Below, one piece after another: positions 8,708 to 17,358 of a stretch of 64,000 bases of DNA (its first letter is position 1; every line of letters begins with the position of its first letter). The stretch is from NCBI RefSeq assembly GCF_000827885.1, contig NZ_JTKH01000025.1, forward strand, positions 124,001-188,000, read 5' to 3'. The notes beneath the pieces are model-generated. The model saw only the letters and a program-made list of their open reading frames with translations, had not been told where the DNA came from and did no database searches. This DNA comes from Vibrio renipiscarius. GTDB lineage: Bacteria > Pseudomonadota > Gammaproteobacteria > Enterobacterales > Vibrionaceae. The translations under genes were made by a program, and so were the position numbers.

Positions 8708-10480
8708 TTAAGAATGCGTCACTTGAAGTGCAGGCTCTTTCTTCTTCGAGTAGATAAGTAGTACGCCGATCGCCGCAACAACACCCGCAACAACTAGGAA
8801 CAAGCCGCGGCCCCACATTGGGTTTGGAATCAATGCCAACGCTGCTAAGAACACTGACGCAACCAGTAGCATTTTAGCCAATAGATCGTGTTGCTTGTTG
8901 TCCATCATGATGCTGGTTTCAGTTTCTTCTAACACGATTTCAGTATCGATATTGTTGAAGAATTTTTCGATATCCGCAGCACGTTCTGGTGATGGTTCTT
9001 TGTAGAAGAATTGAGACAGAACGAAGAATGGTAGCGTAATCGCCATGTGGCCAATTACACCCAGTGTTACAGACTTCATTTCTGAGAATTCACGCGCTGT
9101 TAGCGGTGTATCAAGGTTCAACAATGATTCAATCGTTTGTGGAGTAATACCAAATGCGATAATAGCAGAGACACACATACCCACTAAGATTGTACCCCAA
9201 CCAGCCCAATCCGGTGTTTTACGAATAAAGAAACATAGAATTGATGGGATTAGTACAGGGAAGCCAACTAATGTACCCACTAGCATCATTAGGTCGAACA
9301 AACCGAACTCTTTTAGAGACGTTAGGAAAAGACCCGTGATGATGATGATGATACCAAACGCTGCTGTTAGGACTTTACTCACGAACATTAGGTTCTTTTC
9401 AGAGAAATCTTTACAGAAGTAAGGTTCGTAAACACTTTTTAGAATGATACCGGCGTTACGGTTTAGCGCTGAGTCCATTGAAGACATGGTTGCAGCGAAC
9501 ATCGCAGCAAGCATTAGGCCCACCATGCCCACTGGCATTTCACGTTTTACAAAGATGTAGTACGTCGCATCAGCCACTTTATTGCCAAGACCGGTTAAGC
9601 CCCAGGTTGATGTATCAGGGTAGTTACCCGCAACAAACCATGCTGGTAAGAACCACATTAGTGGGCCCACAATCATTAGTGCACAAGCAAGTAGAGCAGC
9701 TTTACGCGCGTTTTTGGTATCTTTAGAAGCAATGAATCGGTACGAATCAACCATGTTGTTGGTACTGAAAAACTGTTTAACAAAGATACAGATAAACCAA
9801 CCTGTAAATAGGTAAGTGTAGCTATAGCCTTCACCGATAAGCTGTTCAGTTGGTAAGCCAACTTCAAGCAGATTGGTTACACCGCCTGATTTCCAAACCG
9901 CAACGAAAGCAGCAACAAAGGTCATCACCGTGATGATGATCATTTGCATGAAGTCAGAAGCGATAACCGCCCAGCTACCGCCAACAAGTGACATGAACAA
10001 TACCACTAAGCCTGCACCAACGATGGTTTGCTCAAGAGGTACATCCACAACCGCACTGGTGAATACCGCTAAGCCGTTAAGCCAAATCGCAGCTTGTAGA
10101 ACGCTAAGTGGTACGTTGGCCCAGGTGAACACTTGCTCGTTCAGTTTGCCCAAACGCATACGAGCGCCTTCAAGTGGGGTAATGACGCGCATTTGGCGAG
10201 CTTTAGCGGCGAAAAATAGGTAGTTACAGAAATAACCAAGTGCGTTTGCAAAAAAGACCACTGCCACCGACATACCGCTGGTCAGTGCTTTGCCCATCAA
10301 ACCAGTGAAGGTCATTGCGCTGAGTGCCATCATAAATGCACTCGAGCCAACCATCCACCAAAGCATGCGGCCGCCCCCACGGAAGTATTCGCTCGTGTTA
10401 TCTGCAGCTGAGCGGAAAACCCAGCCTAATGCAATTAGAAAAAGGAAGTAAACCAATACAATAACTATATCGATATCCAT
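8708..10480 (-). CDS. Sodium/solute symporter (SSS family), copy 1
   Basis: 590 residues with the 13-14 membrane segments of SSS transporters. The family's early signature is SEYFRGGGRMLWWMVG (residues 30-45), and AMFAATMSSMDSALNRNAG lies near residues 330-350. A cytoplasmic insert near residues 495-535 (PSPERAADIEKFFNNIDT) is shared by all four copies in this window. In Vibrio splendidus the SSS proteins ToaA, ToaB and ToaC of the alginate cluster import alginate degradation products, so the likely substrate is DEH or short oligoalginate driven by sodium. This copy pairs in sequence with the one at 13135 (both have ALSAMTFTG). It heads the operon with the acyltransferase and PL15-like lyase. 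Confidence 0.9.
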   Translation of the reverse strand: MDIDIVIVLVYFLFLIALGWVFRSAADNTSEYFRGGGRMLWWMVGSSAFMMALSAMTFTGLMGKALTSGMSVAVVFFANALGYFCNYLFFAAKARQMRVITPLEGARMRLGKLNEQVFTWANVPLSVLQAAIWLNGLAVFTSAVVDVPLEQTIVGAGLVVLFMSLVGGSWAVIASDFMQMIIITVMTFVAAFVAVWKSGGVTNLLEVGLPTEQLIGEGYSYTYLFTGWFICIFVKQFFSTNNMVDSYRFIASKDTKNARKAALLACALMIVGPLMWFLPAWFVAGNYPDTSTWGLTGLGNKVADATYYIFVKREMPVGMVGLMLAAMFAATMSSMDSALNRNAGIILKSVYEPYFCKDFSEKNLMFVSKVLTAAFGIIIIITGLFLTSLKEFGLFDLMMLVGTLVGFPVLIPSILCFFIRKTPDWAGWGTILVGMCVSAIIAFGITPQTIESLLNLDTPLTAREFSEMKSVTLGVIGHMAITLPFFVLSQFFYKEPSPERAADIEKFFNNIDTEIVLEETETSIMMDNKQHDLLAKMLLVASVFLAALALIPNPMWGRGLFLVVAGVVAAIGVLLIYSKKKEPALQVTHS

Positions 10481-10605
10481 ATAACGTGTTCCTGTTGTTG
10501 TCGCGTAAAGGAAAAAGGGAATGATTAGCGAATTTTTAAGCTGTTTTTTGATCGCTATTACACGGATGAATATAAATGGGGCGATATAAATATGGAAATG
10601 ATATT

Positions 10606-10626
10606 ATTGTATAATGATAATACAAT
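10606..10626. promoter_or_regulatory. 21-bp inverted repeat in the symporter/LysR divergent promoter
   Basis: ATTGTAT (10606-10612) and ATACAAT (10620-10626) flank a 7-base centre. It lies 16-36 bases upstream of the lysR start in a 161-bp divergent region. The arms match the half-site of the palindrome found at other alginate genes, but the spacing differs. It could also be a LysR-type T-N11-A box. Confidence 0.5.
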
Positions 10627-10641
10627 ATAAGAATAACCAAT

Positions 10642-11550
10642 ATGGACATCAAATCGCTAAAGACGTTTGTGTCGGTGGTGAACAACAAGAACTTTTCGGC
10701 CGCCGCGCGTGAGCTGCATACGGTTCAACCTACCGTTTCTCGCCATATCTCGGAGTTAGAAGCAAAGTTAGGGGTGAAGTTGTTTCATAGAAACACACAC
10801 CAAGTTGAACTGACGGAGGCTGGCGCGATCTTTTTTCCAGAAGCTTTCAAAATCATCGCGAATAACAAACGCGTGATTGAATTGGTCAATCATGCTGGAA
10901 ATCAAAAGGTGGCCACGTTAAATGTGGGTTATCTCGCGACCGCAAGTTCCTTTTTCTTACCGGATATCATTAAGAGCTTTGCAGTAAGCCAACCTGAGAC
11001 CACGATCAATTTGTATGAAATGTCGGGTAAGCAGCAATATGATGCAATAACGGAAAACAAAGTGGATGTCATCTTTTGTCGAGAACAACCGTTATTGGCT
11101 GACCCGAGATTTTCGTGTGTTGAAGTGTATAGCGATTCACTTGTTGCCGTCGTACCACGTTGTCACCCGTTAGCAGAAGAAAAAGAAATCTCTATTTATG
11201 ATCTGCGAAACGACAAATTTATGATGTTCCATCAAACCGTTTGGTCTGATGTATTCAAGCATATTGTGCAGCTATGCAAGGAATATGGTTTCACTCCTCA
11301 AATGACCTATTCCCCTGAAAATATGCGTCACATGGCAACGTTTGTCTCATCAGGCTTAGGCGTATCCATAGCGCCCAGTTGCATCCAATTTGTAGCAGAT
11401 AAGCATTGCGTATGTATTCCTATCAAAGAAATGACACTCACAATGCCGTTATACATGTATACAAATAAGGGGAATGAAAGTGATGAAGTGCTTAATTTTG
11501 TCGCTTTGTGCCAAAAAAATAGAGACCATATTCGCGCCATGTTGTCATAA
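10642..11550 (+). CDS. LysR family transcriptional regulator
   Basis: 302 residues. The N-terminal winged helix-turn-helix is typical: MDIKSLKTFVSVV, SAAARELHTVQPTVSRHI, LEAKLGVKLFHR (residues 1-55). It is followed by a two-lobed periplasmic-binding-like effector domain from about residue 90. LysR proteins usually control the divergent neighbour, here the symporter-acyltransferase-PL15 operon. A 21-bp inverted repeat lies between them. The inducer is unknown; an alginate catabolite is a reasonable guess. Confidence 0.92.
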   Translation: MDIKSLKTFVSVVNNKNFSAAARELHTVQPTVSRHISELEAKLGVKLFHRNTHQVELTEAGAIFFPEAFKIIANNKRVIELVNHAGNQKVATLNVGYLATASSFFLPDIIKSFAVSQPETTINLYEMSGKQQYDAITENKVDVIFCREQPLLADPRFSCVEVYSDSLVAVVPRCHPLAEEKEISIYDLRNDKFMMFHQTVWSDVFKHIVQLCKEYGFTPQMTYSPENMRHMATFVSSGLGVSIAPSCIQFVADKHCVCIPIKEMTLTMPLYMYTNKGNESDEVLNFVALCQKNRDHIRAMLS

Positions 11551-11608
11551 AAAATGAAGTCGACGCCAATATGGTTTCATCGAGAGGTTAGGCCGTGCCT
11601 TCGTATGG

Positions 11609-12691
11609 CTAAAATGGGTTAATAGGAGGCAAACACTCCAGTATTTCAACGCCTTGATCGGCGATTATTTGAATGCTGTCAACGCCCGCTGGGCAAAAGA
11701 AGCGATCAAATTGCTTTAACTCGAGACGTTGGTCGCCACAAATCAATGAGCAGCTTCCTTGAGTAATAATGCCAATGTAAAAACTGGCCTCTTGCTTATG
11801 GACAACACCTTGAATGTTCGACTTATTTACTCGGAAGCATGGCGTTCTGTCGCTTCCAATTAAGGAATAGAGAGCAGATTCCTCATTGTAGTGGCTTATC
11901 AACGTTGGCTGAGATCTATAAGTATTTAAAATATCGAGACTGGTTACCTTATTGTAGTTAAACACATCGAGACAAAAATCGAGGTCACGCCCCATAAAAC
12001 GGGCTTCTTCAGGCAAGACATAGCCGGCTTTTTCAAATTCAAATCTTACCGCCCAGTCTGATGGTTCCATGATCTCGACCATAAGAATGTTCTCACCGAT
12101 AGCATGGGGCATGCCTCCAGGAATGAAATAGCAGTCGCCGGGTTTTACCGGCACTTTGTCAAAGCAGGACTCGATGGCCGGGATGTTTTGCGTCTCGATC
12201 AATTGCTTTAGATCTGAGGGGGTCGGCGGTCGCTGAAATCCCAAATATATGTATGGTGAAGGCGTATCACACGAAAGTATGTAGTACGCTTCGGCTTTTC
12301 CTGACTTTGAATCAAGATGCTGCTTAGCAAACTCGATAGTCGGGTGAGCCTGAAAATGAAGCCTGATTGACGAGTCTAAGTATTTGACGAGCAACATGGG
12401 ATTTAAACCAAATTGCTGCACGTGCTCGACGCCAAGAAAATAATCACTATCGATTTCAATAAGCTCATCAAGATTCAACGTGTGCTCATTGATTGTCGTC
12501 TTCGATATCCCTTCGAATATGTGTTCTCGACCTTTGTTGTTTGCTTTGGTGGTTGAGAATATCCAATCTTCAGGAAAATGGTCGTCATCAATACCATTAT
12601 TTCCATCCAGTTTGTTTAGTGACTCCCCACCAATATAAGTACGCCAAACTCGATTGCGAGAAAGTGAAAAAACACGACCTTTATAATCCAT
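11609..12691 (-). CDS. Class I mannose-6-phosphate isomerase (ManA-like)
   Basis: About 360 residues from the ATG at 12691; an ATG at 12703 is also possible. The cupin core of type I phosphomannose isomerases is visible. LHFQAHPT corresponds to the metal-binding QxH region. GDCYFIPGGMPHAIG carries the later metal His, and EIMEPSDWAVRFE follows. The family interconverts mannose-6-phosphate and fructose-6-phosphate with zinc. It is divergent from symporter copy 2 and shares with it a region holding the 13-bp palindrome and a CRP-like site. It is therefore probably co-induced with alginate use. Its real sugar substrate may differ from mannose-6-phosphate. Confidence 0.85.
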   Translation of the reverse strand: MDYKGRVFSLSRNRVWRTYIGGESLNKLDGNNGIDDDHFPEDWIFSTTKANNKGREHIFEGISKTTINEHTLNLDELIEIDSDYFLGVEHVQQFGLNPMLLVKYLDSSIRLHFQAHPTIEFAKQHLDSKSGKAEAYYILSCDTPSPYIYLGFQRPPTPSDLKQLIETQNIPAIESCFDKVPVKPGDCYFIPGGMPHAIGENILMVEIMEPSDWAVRFEFEKAGYVLPEEARFMGRDLDFCLDVFNYNKVTSLDILNTYRSQPTLISHYNEESALYSLIGSDRTPCFRVNKSNIQGVVHKQEASFYIGIITQGSCSLICGDQRLELKQFDRFFCPAGVDSIQIIADQGVEILECLPPINPF

Positions 12692-12818
12692 ATTAATTAC
12701 CATTTTTCATTATTACTTTAGTTGTAGACATTTAAATCGCTGCCATGTCGCGCACAGTAAAGCTTTAAATAACAATGGTCGATGGTTTGAAATCTTATTT
12801 GTGAAGATGATCGATAAT

Positions 12819-12831
12819 ATTGTATTACAAA
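12819..12831. promoter_or_regulatory. ATTGTA-n-TACAAT operator-like site
   Basis: ATTGTA-T-TACAAA, one mismatch from the palindrome shared by the alginate genes. It lies in the divergent region between the manA-like gene and symporter copy 2. Confidence 0.6.
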
Positions 12832-12891
12832 TTTGACTAAGCGATACAAAGAGAAGATTCTGATAAAAAACAACCAAAGCGAATGATTTTA

Positions 12892-12907
12892 AGTGACTTA
12901 AATCACA
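12892..12907. promoter_or_regulatory. CRP-like site
   Basis: AGTGA-CTTAAA-TCACA, near the CRP consensus TGTGA-N6-TCACA with one mismatch. It lies 240 bases upstream of symporter copy 2 and suggests catabolite control. Confidence 0.45.
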
Positions 12908-13134
12908 TTAATTGGGTTTTATTGTCTTTAGAAAAGGTTTTCCCTAAGTTTAAAGAATGAATCTGGTTGATATGTATGATTATTCGTTTTGTTTTTTTTT
13001 GCTCGGGTTCATTGTTTTCTCGATGAGAGCGTGGAATTGCTTGCCAAGCTCTGACCCCTTACATGTTAAAAGATTTTAATTTCATTAGTTCCTGTATTTA
13101 TTTTTTGTTAAATTTTTAATAGAAGGCTTTAAAT

Positions 13135-14925
13135 GTGACTATAGATATTTTTATTGTGATTGTGTATTTCCTATTCCTTATTGGATTGGGGATGATGTTT
13201 AAAGATACTTCCGGTTCATCAACAAGCGAATATTTTCGTGGGGGCGGTAAAATGCTCTGGTGGATGGTCGGTTCTACGGCATTTATGACCGCACTGAGCG
13301 CGATGACCTTTACGGGTGTAATGGGTAAGGCGCTAACGGTTGGTATTTCAGTCGTTGTTATTTTTTACGCTAACGCTTTGGGCTATTTCTGTAACTATCT
13401 ATTTTTCGCGGCAAAAGCACGTCAAATGCGTATCATTAGTCCAATTGAAGGTATTCGTATGCGTTTTGGTGCGGTTAGCGAACAAGTCTTTACTTGGGCG
13501 ACCGTACCATCAAGTGTCTTGCAGGCTGCGCTTTGGCTGAATGGCCTAGCGGTATTTGCGAGTGCGGTATTCAACATCCCAATTAGCACGACGATCGTCG
13601 CAACAGGTTTGGTTGTACTTGTTATGTCTTTGATTGGCGGAAGCTGGGCGGTTGTGGCTTCTGATTTCCTTCAGATGATCATTATTACCGTTGTAACCTT
13701 TATTGCGACGGTGGTTGCCGTTTGGAAATCAGGCGGCGTTGCACCGATTCTTGAAGCTGGATTGCCAGACCGTGAATTTGTCGGCGAAGGTTACACTTAC
13801 GCATACTTGTTTGTGGGTTGGTTCATTTGTATTTTTGTGAAGCAATTTTTTAGTACCAATAATATGATCGATTCTTATCGTTATATTGCAGCAAAAGATA
13901 CCAAGAATGCGCGTAAAGCGGCAATTTTAGCCTGTACTTTGATGGCGGTTGGACCACTTATTTGGTTTTTACCAGCATGGTATGTGGCCGGAAACTACCC
14001 AGATACAGCGACTTGGGGCTTAGAAGCTCTAGGATCTAAAGTGAGCGATGCGACATACTTTGTTTTTGTTCGTAACGAAATGCCTTTAGGCATGATCGGC
14101 TTAATGATGTCAGCGATGTTTGCGGCAACGATGTCTTCAATGGACTCAGCGCTAAACCGTAACGCAGGTATCTTTATTAAGAACGTGTACGAACCGTACA
14201 TCAACAAAAACGCATCAGATACAAAAGTATTAGCTGCAAGTAAAATCGTTACCATCGTATTTGGTCTAGTGATCATCGTGGCTGGTTTGTTGATGAGCGA
14301 ACTGAAAGGCTTTGGCTTGTTTGATGCGCTAATGCTAGTCAGTACATTGGTTGCATTCCCAGTATTGATTCCATCACTACTGTGTTTCTTCATCCGCAAA
14401 ACACCAGATTGGGCGGGTTGGGCAACAATTGCTGTGGGCGCTTGTGTTTCTTCTTTCATCGCGTTTGTGGTTTCACCAGAGATGATTCAAAACGTATTGG
14501 GACTAGAAACACCGCTAACGTCGCGTGAATTTGCTGAGATGAAGTCGATTACGCTCGGTGTAGTAGGCCACGTATGTATCACCGGTGGCTTCTTCCTATG
14601 TACTCAGTTCTTCTATAAAGAACCAGTAGGCAAGCGTGCTGAAGAAATCAATAAATTCTTCACGAACGTCGATACTCCTGTGATCGTAGAAGATTCTAAG
14701 CAATCTCGTGAAATGGACAAAAAACAACATTACTTGTTGGGTCGTGTTTTACTGATGGCAAGTGTCGCTTTGTCATTGCTAATCTTTGTTCCTAACCCTA
14801 TGTGGGGACGTTTACTGTACCTGTTGATGGCTGCCATTGTGGGCTTTATTAGCTTCTTATTGCTAAGGGCATCACGTCAAGATTCAACAGAGCAAGAAAC
14901 AACAATGACTCGTGAAACCGCATAG
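13135..14925 (+). CDS. Sodium/solute symporter (SSS family), copy 2
   Basis: 596 residues beginning at a GTG at 13135, with AGAAGG 7-8 bases upstream. The SSS signatures are present: TSEYFRGGGKMLWWMVG, and AMFAATMSSMDSALNRNAG. It is clearly the closest paralogue of copy 1, with ALSAMTFTGVMGKAL and the GNYPDTATWGLEALGSKV loop shared. It is an inner-membrane sodium-coupled importer, probably of alginate-derived uronates, as for the ToaA-C group of Vibrio splendidus. It has its own terminator and is divergent from the manA-like gene. Which copy takes which substrate cannot be read from sequence. Confidence 0.9.
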   Translation: MTIDIFIVIVYFLFLIGLGMMFKDTSGSSTSEYFRGGGKMLWWMVGSTAFMTALSAMTFTGVMGKALTVGISVVVIFYANALGYFCNYLFFAAKARQMRIISPIEGIRMRFGAVSEQVFTWATVPSSVLQAALWLNGLAVFASAVFNIPISTTIVATGLVVLVMSLIGGSWAVVASDFLQMIIITVVTFIATVVAVWKSGGVAPILEAGLPDREFVGEGYTYAYLFVGWFICIFVKQFFSTNNMIDSYRYIAAKDTKNARKAAILACTLMAVGPLIWFLPAWYVAGNYPDTATWGLEALGSKVSDATYFVFVRNEMPLGMIGLMMSAMFAATMSSMDSALNRNAGIFIKNVYEPYINKNASDTKVLAASKIVTIVFGLVIIVAGLLMSELKGFGLFDALMLVSTLVAFPVLIPSLLCFFIRKTPDWAGWATIAVGACVSSFIAFVVSPEMIQNVLGLETPLTSREFAEMKSITLGVVGHVCITGGFFLCTQFFYKEPVGKRAEEINKFFTNVDTPVIVEDSKQSREMDKKQHYLLGRVLLMASVALSLLIFVPNPMWGRLLYLLMAAIVGFISFLLLRASRQDSTEQETTMTRETA

Positions 14926-14976
14926 TTCACAGCGTTCACTGTGACGCACCGAGTCTTGAAATTTTAGCTTAGTGAC

Positions 14977-15007
14977 AATCCTCGCCAATGTGCGAGGATT
15001 TTTTATA
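14977..15007 (+). terminator. Rho-independent terminator of symporter 2
   Basis: AATCCTCG and CGAGGATT arms with an 8-base loop, followed by a T-run. Confidence 0.8.
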
Positions 15008-15396
15008 TAGGTAGCCTCAATACGGAGTAAAGCAAGTGAGTTAATGAAAGAGCGGCCGATAAAATGAAGATTCGACGACTAATATTGTCGTGGCAAGACC
15101 CGGTGACTAGCAACATTACAGCAAGTGATGCCGCTTGGTGTGGCGCTATGTGGATTTGCGGCATGTTTACCTGTGGCGGGAGTGAACAGTCAAGATAGGG
15201 TGTAAAGGGAGGGGCATGGAGGGGGTAATTGCTACGGTATGGCCGAGTGGAGTGAGGTGAGAGGATGAATCACAGACGTTTTTGATAGGGGAAATGCACT
15301 GCGTGAATGAGTTTTTTTGCCGGATTGTTGGGGGAAATAGTTCGCAATAAACCCCTTCCAGAGTCTCTGAAAGGGGGTAAATAGGGAAGGATTCCG
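15008..15396. other. Intergenic region between convergent symporter 2 and PL6 genes
   Basis: About 390 bases without a supported gene. A hairpin at 15351-15378 (ACCCCTT / AAGGGGGT with an inner CAGAG/CTCTG pairing) reads as a terminator for PL6 on the minus strand, where TTTATTG follows. The rest is G-rich on the plus strand with no clear feature. Confidence 0.4.
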
Positions 15397-16941
15397 TTAC
15401 TTCGTTACGATATAACTCGGCCCCGCAATATCGGCGGTAACAACACTGAGTTTCGAAACATCAGCACCAACAGAAGGGCTAGAGACAAAGCCATTAATCT
15501 TCGTGGTGTCTGATAATACCGTCGTAAACTCTTGCACGAAATTTGGCTCGACGATTTGACCAATATAAACCTCACCCTCATTCGTTACGTTAGTCAAAGG
15601 CGTCACTTCAGTGGCTTTGATTGCGATATTCGTTTCTTTACCCGCAGACACAAAGTTATGGCTAAAGTGAACAGTATCGCCCCCAAATACCGAGCCTACC
15701 ACCTTATTATCATACATGCTGACGCGGTGAACTTGTTCGCCGTAGACAATGCCATTCTCATTATTGATCAATGAGTTATTGGTGATTTTGATGTTCTTAG
15801 GCGTCCATTGCTTATTCAGCTCTTTACCTTTGGTTTCTTTCGAGAGTTTCTCACCGTTGGCCACGTCAATAATCCCGGTATTGATCACAATCCCTGCACG
15901 CACATCGGCGTTGCCCGCAATGCCTTCTTCACCCATACGGGTTTGCGTAATGTAGTTATTGTGTACAACATGGTCTTCATCATAAATACGGATACCACCG
16001 GTTAGATTTTTGTCGCCACCGATGATGATATTGTTTTCAATATTGTTCGCTTTACCGTGGCGTAGAGAAATAAGTCCTGCCGACTGATAAATGGTATTGC
16101 CTAATATCTTATTGCCACCCGATTTCACCGCAACGAGTTCTTGCTCTCCATCCATATTAATCAGGAGATTATCGCTAAAACTTGAATTCGATGGGTATTG
16201 AGAAGTGGTGCTGAAACCCATTTGGACGGCTTCCCAACTGTTTGAGTTAATGCGAATCGCTTCTTTAATATCGAGTTCACCAAAATGGCCTTTCGACATG
16301 TCGAGGAAGATATTTTTTTCGACGACATGGTTGTCTGGCGTATTGTCTTTTTGCAGTAGGATCAATGCGCCTCGTTTTTGTTTACCTTCAAAACGATTGA
16401 GTGTAATCGTTGCTGACTCGCCCCAAACCGTGATCCAAAGACGTTTCGGATATTCTTGTCGTTTCGTATCAGGTTGGTAAGTATAACCATCGTTGAAGTA
16501 GTAGAACGTTGAGTTAGTCAGGGTGTTGTTGTCACCGTTGATAACAATGCCACCATCTTCATCGTTTGGGCCGCCTTCAGTGAATACAAGGCCATCTAAG
16601 CGTGAGTTATTGCCATCAAGGTTTAGCTGAACTAACCCTGTGAACCATGTTTTGCCAGGCTCTTCCGCTTGAATGGTTAGGTTATCGGCGGTGATTTTAA
16701 CTTCACCTAAATGAGCGTATTTCCCCGAAGTGATGAGAATGGTTTCGCCATCTTTGGCTGTTTCAAGTCTATGTTTGAGTGCTTGTACCGCTTGTTGAGA
16801 ATGGTCAATGAGATCAGCGGAAGAAATGCTCGATAAACGATCACTAGAAAGAAGAGCATCACGAGAAATAGTGTCAAGATCGAGTGCGTAAGAGGAGTGT
16901 GCGCACATGAAAATCAAGCTAGCTAAAAGTGTTTTTTTCAT
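15397..16941 (-). CDS. PL6 family alginate lyase, exported
   Basis: 514 residues. The signal peptide MKKTLLASLIFMCAHSSYA marks export to periplasm or outside. The body is a right-handed beta-helix full of Asn-ladder turns. The PL6 catalytic Lys and Arg are recognisable at K273 (AVKSGGNK) and R294 (SLRHGKANN), matching the chondroitinase-B-like site. PL6 enzymes cleave alginate by beta-elimination, many preferring MG or G blocks. This is the only exported lyase in the window, so it supplies oligomers to the importers. A perfect copy of the 13-bp palindrome lies 66-78 bases upstream of the start. Confidence 0.92.
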   Translation of the reverse strand: MKKTLLASLIFMCAHSSYALDLDTISRDALLSSDRLSSISSADLIDHSQQAVQALKHRLETAKDGETILITSGKYAHLGEVKITADNLTIQAEEPGKTWFTGLVQLNLDGNNSRLDGLVFTEGGPNDEDGGIVINGDNNTLTNSTFYYFNDGYTYQPDTKRQEYPKRLWITVWGESATITLNRFEGKQKRGALILLQKDNTPDNHVVEKNIFLDMSKGHFGELDIKEAIRINSNSWEAVQMGFSTTSQYPSNSSFSDNLLINMDGEQELVAVKSGGNKILGNTIYQSAGLISLRHGKANNIENNIIIGGDKNLTGGIRIYDEDHVVHNNYITQTRMGEEGIAGNADVRAGIVINTGIIDVANGEKLSKETKGKELNKQWTPKNIKITNNSLINNENGIVYGEQVHRVSMYDNKVVGSVFGGDTVHFSHNFVSAGKETNIAIKATEVTPLTNVTNEGEVYIGQIVEPNFVQEFTTVLSDTTKINGFVSSPSVGADVSKLSVVTADIAGPSYIVTK

Positions 16942-17358
16942 TTTAATTCTCTTAATAATAAATCATTCATGTAGGGTATATCTAATATAAATAATAACTT
17001 AGCATAATTGTAATACAATAGTGCAAGTGGTTTTTTTGGCACTTCTTGATCGCTATCCCATAAGTCACAATCGATAAAATCTCGTGCTAATAATGGGCGA
17101 TAAGTCATGGTTAATTTTGATGATTCGTGAGGTGGGGGCGCATTGAAAAAACGAGAATGGCTGGAAATAGGGAACACTGGTGGGATGATCAAAACATAGA
17201 GAGATAGAAATATAAAAAGGGAAAGAGATCAAAGCAGAAGCGATGAGAGGAGGGCGAAGATAGGAAGACAGGATAGAAATGGGACGATGTATTGGCTAGA
17301 TAGCATCAAGGCCGAACGAGTCGACCTTGATGTTTAACGCCTGATTAAGCAGTGAAGT
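16942..17358. other. Intergenic region: PL6 promoter and tctA 3' end
   Basis: About 415 bases. It contains the perfect palindrome at 17007 and, at 17304-17332, CATCAAGG/CCTTGATG arms that may form a terminator for the tct operon. An 84-codon frame at 16938-17192 covers the promoter and is not judged a gene. Confidence 0.45.
17007..17019. promoter_or_regulatory. Perfect ATTGTA-A-TACAAT operator-like palindrome
   Basis: Exact 13-bp palindrome upstream of the PL6 gene. It is the best copy of the motif that recurs upstream of alginate genes across the window. Confidence 0.7.

Larger units (their letters stand above)
12692..13134. other. Divergent regulatory region of manA-like gene and symporter 2
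   Basis: About 440 bases, AT-rich, without an ORF. It contains the operator-like palindrome at 12819 and a CRP-like site at 12892, listed separately. Nothing else was recognised. Confidence 0.5.

Noticed and set aside
16938..17192. 84-codon minus-strand frame containing MTYRPLL, similar to the PL17 N-terminus MTYQPLL
   Set aside because: The likeness covers only about seven residues, the frame spans the PL6 promoter and operator-like palindrome and overlaps the PL6 start, and it has no ribosome-binding site.
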